A stretch of DNA of 9,107 bases. Origin: CBCXVS01 sp965178525. Lineage in GTDB: Bacteria > Tectomicrobia > Entotheonellia > Entotheonellales > Entotheonellaceae. Shown here one piece after another: positions 1 through 6,014 of the stretch (position 1 is its first letter; each line of letters begins with the position of its first letter). Position numbers and translations under genes: made by a program. The stretch is taken from positions 1 through 9,107 of the forward strand of contig CBCXVS010000296.1 in the NCBI GenBank assembly GCA_965178525.1, written 5' to 3'. The notes beneath the pieces are model-generated. The model saw nothing but the letters and a program-made list of their open reading frames with translations. It did not search any database and was not told where the DNA came from.

Positions 1-186
1 GTCAATTCGTTTCAGGCTTTTGAGTTTTTATTTCAACAAGTTGTCGCCGAATCACGGGAGGAACTTCGGTCTAGACATGCTAATCCTTGTAGAAACAGAT
101 GCTCTTATTTTCAGACAAGCCCTGTATGATGTATCATTATATGATAAGTTTCTTATAGAAGAAGACAAATGCTATGGAGGATGGAC
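1..186 (+). other. Left-edge segment, possible 3' end of an upstream gene
   Basis: Two forward frames are open from the window edge. One runs to a TGA at 127-129 and begins with an amphipathic stretch (FQAFEFLFQQVVAESREELR). The other runs to a TGA at 191-193, overlaps the start of the next gene by 7 nt, and contains LDMLILVETDALIFRQALYD. Either could be the C-terminus of a gene that starts outside the window, or the two could be one frameshifted gene. The segment is AT-rich, which lowers stop-codon frequency less than it would in a stop-rich random sequence, so openness alone is weak evidence. No start codon with a good ribosome-binding site lies inside the window. I cannot name a family. 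Confidence 0.25.
125..146. promoter_or_regulatory. Tandem TATNAT hexamers with inverted repeat
   Basis: Three -10-like hexamers, TATGAT (125-130), TATCAT (132-137) and TATGAT (139-144), are spaced exactly 7 bp apart. The second and third form a perfect inverted repeat, TATCAT-TAT-ATGATA (132-146). They lie 41-62 bp ahead of the phosphatase-like gene, so one may be its -10 element and the symmetry may be an operator. No convincing -35 box sits at the right distance (TTTTCA at 108-113 is the nearest candidate), so the promoter reading is tentative. Confidence 0.3.
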
Positions 187-951
187 ATGCTGAAGATCAT
201 TACGTTACTTTCCTTGCTCCTAACCTCTCCTCTTCTCCTACAAGCAAATGAATCAGACTGGAGTTATTACCGCAATCGCTACCCACTCTATACGCCTCTC
301 GACAAACTGATGAATAACCATGGCGAAGGTAACGATTTGCTCTATGGCACGAGAAACCTCCGGGTTGTCCTTCATGGCGTGTTCTATCGTGGCGGAGCTA
401 ACAATAAATGGCATCGCCAGCAACCACGAGACAATCGCAACCCGCTCCCTCATGACGGTCTTGGGAACCTGTGTCTGGAGGGGTTCTCTACCGCGATCTA
501 TCTCTACACACGGAATTTTACCGCTTCTCCCCGTACCGTCCGCTGCGCCTCACGAAACGCTCAGCATCGACGTGATCGCACCCTGTCCTACCAACAGATC
601 AGCCCTTTTGCCGGACCTGACCACCTCAACCGCATCTTGGCACAAGTCTATAGAAAAATTATGGACCGGAAATCAGGGGGGCCGATCTACAGCCACTGCT
701 GGAACGGCTGGCATGCCTCTGGCTATGTGGCGGCCGTGGCCCTGCGCCAATTCTGTTCTTTATCTGCTGATGACGCCGTACGTTATTGGGATCTCGGTAC
801 CGATGGGCACAACAAGAACCGCCGCTACAAACGGATTCGCGCCAAAATTCGCGCTTTCCGACCCAAGCGCCGTTGGCAAATCAGCAAGTCCATGCAGGCC
901 CAGATCTGCCCTCAGCCATGGCAGCACACCCAACTCAGGCCTACCCAGTAG
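187..951 (+). CDS. Exported dual-specificity-phosphatase-like protein lacking the P-loop Arg
   Basis: The product is 254 aa. The start is set at 187, not the in-frame ATGs at 169 or 181, because GGAGG at 176-180 lies 6 nt upstream and this start gives a clean signal peptide (MLKIITLLSLLLTSPLLLQA, cleavage near residue 20). The mature protein should be periplasmic or secreted. Residues 52-70 (LLYGTRNLRVVLHGVFYRGG) and 170-179 (HCWNGWHASG) look like the start and the P-loop of a cysteine-based phosphatase fold. The signature HCxxGxxRS keeps His170, Cys171, Gly174 and Ser178, but the phosphate-binding Arg is Ala177. The rest of the loop is intact and the ORF is undamaged. From general knowledge, loss of that Arg usually abolishes catalysis, so this may be a phosphate-binding pseudophosphatase or an atypical enzyme. 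It lies tail to tail with an exported kinase gene, 47 bp apart. The fold assignment rests on the motif; the family name is uncertain. Confidence 0.68.
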   Translation: MLKIITLLSLLLTSPLLLQANESDWSYYRNRYPLYTPLDKLMNNHGEGNDLLYGTRNLRVVLHGVFYRGGANNKWHRQQPRDNRNPLPHDGLGNLCLEGFSTAIYLYTRNFTASPRTVRCASRNAQHRRDRTLSYQQISPFAGPDHLNRILAQVYRKIMDRKSGGPIYSHCWNGWHASGYVAAVALRQFCSLSADDAVRYWDLGTDGHNKNRRYKRIRAKIRAFRPKRRWQISKSMQAQICPQPWQHTQLRPTQ

Positions 952-998
952 CTGTTTCCGTTAAGCGCTGTGGTCAAACCGCTTCTGCACGTCGAAAT

Positions 999-2096
999 TT
1001 AAAAATACGTCTGCTCTCCACAACGGGCTTCCACCTGACGGACGTACGCCAGCACCGAGCCGATATTGTGCACGATAAAAGCCACGGCCGACTGCGACGA
1101 ACCCCGCAACGTAAAATCAAGAAAACGCCAAGGGTCGCGAAGCGTTTCCGGGTTGAGGCCCAGTAACTCGCTTCGCAGGACGGTCAGCCTCGTCATCAAG
1201 TCGCGATCAAATCGGCTCACATACTTCTTGAGATCCCACAGCGGTAGCGATGTACGCCCCTTAAATCCCGCTTCGTTATCGAGCGAAAACATCCGCACGT
1301 CCTGCAGCGTCACGCGTCCTCGTGCCTCATCCACGCTGGCGCGAGCCGACATGGAGCGGAAATGAATATTCCCGCCGGGCCACCGATCCCCATTTCCAAT
1401 CAACACATCCATCACCATCAAGCTACTCAGATCTTTGGCGGCTTGCCGCAACGAGGTCGTTCCGGATACAACGGTTCTCCGTCCTCGTTTGGGATGGCTG
1501 AAACGCGTTCGCGCCTAGTAGATAAAAGGTTGGTCGACATCGATCGTCTCTGCGCATTGAAGGGCCTTGGCTAGGCGGGCTTTTTGCCGATTCTTCGTAT
1601 ATAAAAAGGTGTTTTCCCCGGTGTTGCCCCGCTGTGGCGCTTTCCAATAATACTGCGCCCAAAATCGCATCCACTCTTTCAATGCACAGACGTTATGGCG
1701 CAAACCCAGGCTCGGGATGGACACGGTGCGTGAAACCGATACAGGATGCAGCGGTAAACGCAAGTATTTTCCTAATCTGTATGCCGCCATCGCCCCGGGA
1801 GCGTATGTATTTCCACTACTGCATTTGAGTAAAGCCACCGTTTGTCCGGACTGGGGAGACACGACACGCCAAGCGGTTTTCGTGGTATTACCTTGGCGCA
1901 AGGGCTTCAACTGATGGTCTTCAAGACGTAGCGTCGCTAAATACATCTCCTTGTCGGTTAGCACCTGTTCAGCAGCCTGATTCACACCAGCCCACCGATC
2001 GAACGGCGCGTCCGCCCAACACGGTACCGTAACGCAAAAGAAGAGCACGCCTACGGTTGTTCTCCAGGATGTCTTCCCATGCGGTAAAGGTTTCAT
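999..2096 (-). pseudogene. Exported FAM20-like protein kinase, interrupted by in-frame TAG
   Basis: A single minus-strand frame of 365 codons is broken only by TAG at 1517-1515 (codon 194). AGGAG at 2108-2104 lies 7 nt before the ATG. Residues 10-29 form a signal peptide (hydrophobic TVGVLFFCVTVPCWA), so the protein is exported. Ahead of the stop are a beta3-like VALLK (Lys91) and an alpha-C-like AMAAYRLGKYL (102-112). After it come DVLIGNGDRWPGGN (230-243) and MFSLDNEAGF (269-278). These match the catalytic loop (LIGNxDR) and metal-binding segment (LDNxxGF) of the FAM20/Four-jointed secretory kinases. The Glu expected in alpha-C (EIAAF in FAM20C, from memory) is Ala102. The 193-aa product would lack Asp237 and Asp273 and be inactive. 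A restart at TTG 1451 would lack the N-lobe. The cause may be a real nonsense mutation, a sequencing error or readthrough. Confidence 0.7.
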
Positions 2097-2148
2097 AACA
2101 CGACTCCTGGTCAGGCAGGCATGATTGGAAATGAATATCTAAGTACCA

Positions 2149-2164
2149 AAACACAATTGTGTTT
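2149..2164. repeat. Perfect 16-bp palindrome ahead of kinase gene
   Basis: AAACACAATTGTGTTT is identical to its reverse complement. It sits 53 bp upstream of the kinase ATG and, if the promoter at 2240-2268 is right, inside the leader transcript. It could be a dimeric-regulator operator or a short RNA hairpin. Perfect two-fold symmetry over 16 bp is unlikely by chance at one given site, but AT-rich DNA raises the background. Confidence 0.45.
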
Positions 2165-2191
2165 ATATATTTCATTCGGAGAGATAATCCT

Positions 2192-2204
2192 ACATAAATT
2201 ATGT
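2192..2204. repeat. 13-bp inverted repeat (6-1-6)
   Basis: ACATAA-A-TTATGT is a perfect inverted repeat with a one-base centre, located in the AT-rich region between the kinase gene and its probable promoter. Its centre is 41-42 bp, about four helical turns, from the centre of the palindrome at 2149-2164. That spacing would put both on the same face of the helix if both are protein-binding sites. No regulator can be named. Confidence 0.35.
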
Positions 2205-2239
2205 GACTTATAATAGATCTCAAATTTTTTGGAGTTGCC

Positions 2240-2268
2240 ATCATACATGGTAGTTGAGTCGTTGTCAA
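2240..2268 (-). promoter_or_regulatory. Sigma70-type promoter reading to the kinase gene
   Basis: On the minus strand, TTGACA (2268-2263, consensus -35) is followed after 17 bp by TATGAT (2245-2240, 5 of 6 to the -10 consensus). Transcription would start near 2233 and give a leader of about 137 nt that contains both inverted repeats before the kinase ATG at 2096. The -35 box overlaps that of the forward promoter. Confidence 0.6.
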
Positions 2269-2291
2269 AACCATATATGGAACTCTATAAA
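2262..2291 (+). promoter_or_regulatory. Sigma70-type promoter for small ORF and bCNG channel
   Basis: TTGTCA (2262-2267) and TATAAA (2286-2291) are each 5 of 6 to consensus and are separated by 18 bp. Transcription would begin near 2298, about 32 nt before the ATG at 2330. A perfect 10-bp palindrome, CCATATATGG (2271-2280), occupies the spacer. A protein bound there would block this promoter and touch the edge of the divergent one, whose -35 box overlaps this -35 box. Confidence 0.55.
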
Positions 2292-2329
2292 GTCCATGCA
2301 TCATCATCATACACTTGGATGCTCTGAAA

Positions 2330-2601
2330 ATGCCCCGATCACAAAAGTTTGTCCAGGTGTTCCGGCACCTTCCTTGGTTGCCTTATCCTGACGTGCGCCG
2401 GACATCAACAGGACGCAGCACAGGCCCGAATGCTCTGGCTTTAACAACGCCCTTGAACCTATCGCATATCACGGTTACAATAGGGCGCTCCAAGGCTTGC
2501 GAGATGCTCGTTGTGGCGCGGTATACGTGTCAACGGTAGACCGACAAGGTCTCCTCGGTCTGCCGTTGTCGTTCATAACGGGCAACCCACACCAACATTG
2601 A
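2330..2601 (+). pseudogene. Small exported ORF with two apparent frameshifts, coupled to the channel gene
   Basis: The sequence reads coherently only if two single bases are skipped, one C near 2362-2363 and one T in 2440-2442. The rebuilt product of about 89 aa starts MPRSQKFVQVF, continues GTFLGCLILTCAGHQQDAAQ as a signal peptide, then ARMLWL, and finishes NNALEPIAYHGYNRALQGLR to GNPHQH. The last frame is open from 2392 to TGA 2599-2601 and has no usable ATG of its own. That TGA overlaps the channel ATG (TGATG), the usual geometry of translational coupling. This explains why the channel has no ribosome-binding site. The promoter at 2262-2291 ends about 32 nt before this ATG. I do not recognise the family. 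The alternative is that the segment is non-coding leader; the coupling overlap and the signal-peptide-like segment are the arguments for a gene. Confidence 0.35.
2531..2568 (+). repeat. Strong 14-bp hairpin just ahead of the channel start
   Basis: CAACGGTAGACCGA (2531-2544) pairs with TCGGTCTGCCGTTG (2555-2568) over 14 bp with one G-U wobble and a 10-nt loop. No T-run follows, so it is not a standard intrinsic terminator. It ends 32 nt before the channel ATG at 2601. It may sequester or space the start region, protect the mRNA, or simply arise from codons of the small ORF. Confidence 0.55.
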
Positions 2602-4115
2602 TGGCGATGAACATGCAAGAGAAGATACGAAAAATTGTTCCTTCACTGCTCATACTTGTCATTTTTGTCTTGTTGGTGTTCTGGGGACGTGAGCTCATTG
2701 AGGCGGTTGGCTTCCACGCATCGAGTCACGTCTATCTGATCTTCGATTACGTTGTCCAGATAGGCGGTGTATTATCCGGTGCGATTCTCTTCACGACGAT
2801 CATGAACGTCATGGTGTGGGATGACGTCATCGTCAGGATGCTTGGAACCTCGATTCCTCGCCTCGTGAAAGATCTGTTTGCCATTGTCATCTTCGTTGTG
2901 GCCGTGACGATCATTGTTGGCTTTATCTTCGAGCGAGAGGTCATCGGTATCTGGGCGACGTCAAGTGTCATCGGCGTTATTCTTGGCTTTGCGCTACGAA
3001 CCTTGATTCTGGATTTCTGCACGGCCATCGCCATCAATATGGACCGTTCCTACAAAATTGGCGATTGGGTACATGTGCACGCGCGCAACCGCGTCGAATA
3101 TATCGGGTATATTCAGGAAATCAACCGGCGTACAACTCGCCTCAGAACGACGGACAACAATATCATCGTGGTGCCGAACAATATTATGGGGCAATCCGTG
3201 GTGACCAATTTTTCCGCGCCAGACACCTTGAGCCGACTCGAATTACTGTTTCATCTCGACTTTGCCATCCCAACGGAACGCGCCCTGCGCGTGATCTTAG
3301 CTGGCGTCAAACAAGCCGTCGGTTCCGAGGGGATAGAAGGGGAACCGGAACCCAAAGTCAAAATCAATTATGTGACGGATATCGGGGTCGAATACCGCGT
3401 ACGCTACTGGCTCTATCCGGAAAAAATTTCGCTCAATCGCGCCCGTCATCTCGTCATTCAACACGTCCTCTACAACCTTCGTATCGCTGGCATCAGTCTC
3501 GCCTATCCCAAGCAGGACGTCTACTATGCCAGGATGCCAACGCGGGATTTGAATGCCCAGACGCACGAGGATACCCTCGCCATCCTCGCTTCCATCGATC
3601 TCTTCAGCAGCCTCACCCCAGAAGCGTTACAGCTCCTGGCCGACAACCTCAAAACCGTGACCTTCGCCCCCTCAGAACCCGTTGTCACGGTGGGCGAGCA
3701 AGGTGACTCGATGTTTATCCTCATCGAGGGTCTGCTCGATGTCTATATATACAGTGAAGATAAACAGGAAAAGTTACAGGTCAACTATGTCACCGCGGGG
3801 CAGTTTTTTGGCGAAATGGCTCTGCTGACCGGGGAACCGCGTTCTGCTACGGTGGTGGCCGCGACAGACGTAGTGGGATACGAAATCACACGCGATAACA
3901 TGATGCCCTTAGTCAATACGTATCCGGATGTACTCGAAACGATGAGTAAGATTGTGGCGGAGCGGCACATGCAGCAACAACATCTGCTTGAGACCAGGCA
4001 CACCCAGGCCTTGACGGAAGAAACGCAGCGTCTCACCGACGAGCTTCTCAGGCGCATCAAACGATTTTTCGGCTTGAGGAGAGAAACGGGGTTCTACCGC
4101 CGTAGAGCTTTCTAA
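2601..4115 (+). CDS. bCNG-type channel: MscS core with C-terminal cyclic-nucleotide-binding domain
   Basis: The product is 504 aa. ATG 2601 is preferred over an upstream TTG at 2511 because the upstream stretch is not MscS-like, contains the 2531-2568 hairpin, and TGA of the preceding ORF overlaps this ATG. Hydrophobic segments lie near residues 11-30, 44-72, 88-110 and 113-147. The last is the pore-lining helix, followed by the MscS beta domain (YKIGDWVHVH, 151-160; NNIIVVPNNIMG, 186-197; VTNFS, 201-205). A Crp-like domain spans about 327-450. Its phosphate-binding cassette is well kept (FGEMALLTGEPRSATVVA, 403-420, with Glu405 and Arg414), so cyclic nucleotide binding is likely. A helical, charged tail follows. 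This architecture is the known bCNG family of the inner membrane, thought to be gated by cyclic nucleotide with weak or no mechanosensitivity. The ligand and ion selectivity cannot be read from the sequence. Confidence 0.94.
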   Translation: MAMNMQEKIRKIVPSLLILVIFVLLVFWGRELIEAVGFHASSHVYLIFDYVVQIGGVLSGAILFTTIMNVMVWDDVIVRMLGTSIPRLVKDLFAIVIFVVAVTIIVGFIFEREVIGIWATSSVIGVILGFALRTLILDFCTAIAINMDRSYKIGDWVHVHARNRVEYIGYIQEINRRTTRLRTTDNNIIVVPNNIMGQSVVTNFSAPDTLSRLELLFHLDFAIPTERALRVILAGVKQAVGSEGIEGEPEPKVKINYVTDIGVEYRVRYWLYPEKISLNRARHLVIQHVLYNLRIAGISLAYPKQDVYYARMPTRDLNAQTHEDTLAILASIDLFSSLTPEALQLLADNLKTVTFAPSEPVVTVGEQGDSMFILIEGLLDVYIYSEDKQEKLQVNYVTAGQFFGEMALLTGEPRSATVVAATDVVGYEITRDNMMPLVNTYPDVLETMSKIVAERHMQQQHLLETRHTQALTEETQRLTDELLRRIKRFFGLRRETGFYRRRAF

Positions 4116-4234
4116 GTGCCTGGGCATCATTGCCTTTCTATATGTCTCCAGAGGAAAGATATAAATTTGATTTTGCCTCAGTACTCAAGCGTCGCCTGGA
4201 AGGCTCCCGATACGCAGCACCCCCCGCTCAAGGA
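4116..4234. other. Convergent intergenic spacer
   Basis: This gap separates the channel gene from the converging GMC gene, if the GMC frame is restored to its ancestral stop. I see no intrinsic terminator (no GC stem followed by T-run) on either strand. A short forward frame here (MSPEERYKFDFASVLKRRLE, from 4142) looks somewhat protein-like. However, it continues antisense to the conserved GMC C-terminus, so I do not call it. Confidence 0.5.
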
Positions 4235-5786
4235 TCATCGGCCCTGACGAATGAAGTCGGCTATGCGCTCGCCAATCATCATCGTAGTCACATTGGTATT
4301 GGCCCGAATACAAATTGGGCATGATTGAGGCATCCACAACACGGAGGTTTTGCAGGCCGTGCACACGGCCATATTGGTCGACAACTGCCATGGGATCCGA
4401 CGCCGGTCCCATCTTACACGTGCCGGAAATGTGTTGGCCAGTTGTCACTTCGCGCAACAGATAGGCGTCAAGCGCCGCATCCGTCGCCAATTCTGCGTCG
4501 GTGGGCTCCATACGCTCGGCAATGATGGCGTTAAAATCGTCGTGATCGGCAAGCTGAGCCGCCAGCCGCAGCATCTCGCGCATACGCCGGCGGTCGAATT
4601 CATCCTGAAGATAGCGGTAGTCGAGAAACGGCTGCACACTCGGATCGGCGGATTGCAACCGCAATTCTCCGGCACTCATGGCCAAATCCAGCACACCCAA
4701 CATCCGGATTCCCAAGGGCGTCATGCGCTCACCGCCGCGGTTGACACGTTCGGTGGCAAAGGACTGCATAAAAATCATCAAGTCATTGCGGAGATCAGAG
4801 CCTTCGGCCGTCCACCGTAGCGCCATTTGAATCCTGGGGGCAAGGGCATCGAGGGGAAAATCCTGCTTGGTTCGCCAGGTGGCGTAGATGATCGGATGAT
4901 CCCGTAAATTTTGCTCCACGCCAGGGAGGGCGTGAACGATGGGCAGGCCGGCGCGGCGCAATTGCTCTTCAGGCCCGACCCCGGACAGCATCAAGATATG
5001 AGGGGAGCCGATGGCGCCCGAACTCAGAATGATTTCCTCCCCCTCGACCGTAAATGTCTGTCCACCGCTCTGCACTTCCACTGCGACGGCTTGTGTGCCG
5101 TCGAAGATCAGACGATGCACCGTGCAATTGGGTCTGAGGGTCAAATTCATGCGATGCCGGCCCATATTCAGGTAGCCTAACGCCGTGCTCCAGCGAATGC
5201 CGTTAGGGTTGTTGCAGGGCACCGGACCGACGCCGCTCGCATCCGGGTGATTGTGATCCGGACTGTCTGCAAATCCAGCAGCTCGGCACGCGTTGTAAAA
5301 GGCCCGCTGATCTGGCAGCCACTCGTCCGGCTTAAAACGCCGGGCAATGATCGGACCGTCAGCGCCATGGAAATCATCGCCGCCGAAATCCGTATCCGTC
5401 TCGATCTTGTGGAAGTACTCGAAGCAATGCTCAAAGTGCCATTGATCGTTGCCCATCGCAGCCCACGCGTCGTAATCCTCAGGCACGCCCCGCAGGAAGA
5501 CTTGACCATTGATCGCACTTGAGCCGCCCGTCACCTTCCCCCGCGGCACCAGCATCTCGTCTGCCTGCTCCGTCGCCTTGCCAACAAATTGCCAGTTATG
5601 ATCACTGACCATAATATCCGTAGCGGTGGCATAGCCAAACTTGACTTCATCCGGCAAGTGATCAATATTGGGATAATCCGGGCCCGCCTCGATGAGCAAT
5701 ACCGACCGCTTCGGGTCCTCACTCAGGCGGGTCGCAACGATGGCGCCGGCGGAGCCGGCCCCCAACACGATATGATCATATCTCAT
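4235..5786 (-). pseudogene. GMC-family FAD-dependent oxidoreductase, frameshifted before the C-terminal catalytic motif
   Basis: GMC enzymes (choline dehydrogenase/alcohol dehydrogenase type) oxidise alcohol groups using FAD. GGAGG (5799-5795) lies 8 nt before the ATG. The Rossmann FAD motif GAGSAG (9-14), the GMC signature 1 region PRGKVTGGSSAING (81-94), signature 2 SSGAIGSPHILMLSGVG (255-271) and catalytic His452 in QHISGTCKMG are all present. After SIMPN (487-491) the sequence goes out of frame and drifts to a stop at 4185. Removing one T from the TTT at 4314-4312 restores the family ending, CIRANTNVTTMMIGER then IADFIRQGR, and a TGA at 4237-4235, for about 516 aa. The lost segment holds the second catalytic residue, so the product as written should be inactive. 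A homopolymer sequencing error is quite possible. No substrate can be assigned. It is divergent from an LLM flavin oxidoreductase, which suggests co-regulation in small-molecule oxidation. Confidence 0.93.
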
Positions 5787-5846
5787 CAGACGGTCCTCCG
5801 GAAATGTTCAGATCAATCGCAGATGCCATGCCGTGCCGGCTGGGCC

Positions 5847-5875
5847 ACTATGCCGGAAGTCCATTTCCAAGTCAA
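5847..5875 (-). promoter_or_regulatory. Candidate sigma70 promoter for the GMC gene
   Basis: On the minus strand, TTGACT (5875-5870, 5 of 6) and CATAGT (5852-5847, 4 of 6) are separated by 17 bp. This would start transcription near 5840, about 55 nt before the ATG at 5786. The spacing is ideal but the -10 is weak, so an activator may be needed, or the true promoter may lie elsewhere in the gap. Confidence 0.4.
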
Positions 5876-5943
5876 TATCTGGCTGTTGGCCGCCGTTTTC
5901 AGCCGTTTCGCACCGCTGTGGCGAGGCAAGACGTCGCTACGGG

Positions 5944-5971
5944 TTGACACACAGGTACACCGCACTACAAT
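5944..5971 (+). promoter_or_regulatory. Near-consensus sigma70 promoter for the LLM oxidoreductase
   Basis: A perfect -35 TTGACA (5944-5949) and TACAAT (5966-5971, 5 of 6) are separated by 16 bp. The start point would be near 5978, giving a leader of about 37 nt with AAGGAG at 6002-6007. This is among the strongest promoters in the window and fixes the gene start at 6015. Confidence 0.72.
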
Positions 5972-6014
5972 GGGGGCAGAGTTCAAACGTAGGCGAAGCA
6001 GAAGGAGACGTAAG

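Noticed and set aside
952..998. Bidirectional terminator between the phosphatase-like and kinase genes
   Set aside because: Only a weak 5-bp stem (AAGCG/CGCTT) with a 12-nt loop is visible, with no T-run.
999..1451. Independent 150-aa gene starting at TTG 1451
   Set aside because: It is in the same frame as the upstream kinase half, lacks a ribosome-binding site, and starts in the middle of a kinase C-lobe.
2531..2568. Intrinsic terminator
   Set aside because: The stem is strong but no T-run follows on the forward strand, and a coding frame continues through it to 2601.
2511..2600. TTG start at 2511 for the channel
   Set aside because: The extra 30 residues are not MscS-like and are encoded by the hairpin region; the TGATG overlap favours 2601.
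4130..4324. Forward 64-aa ORF between the channel and GMC genes
   Set aside because: Two thirds of it is antisense to the conserved GMC C-terminus, and it has no ribosome-binding site.
5589..6014. N-terminal extension of the LLM oxidoreductase frame
   Set aside because: It overlaps the GMC gene start and contains the near-consensus promoter; AAGGAG and family-like sequence support the start at 6015.
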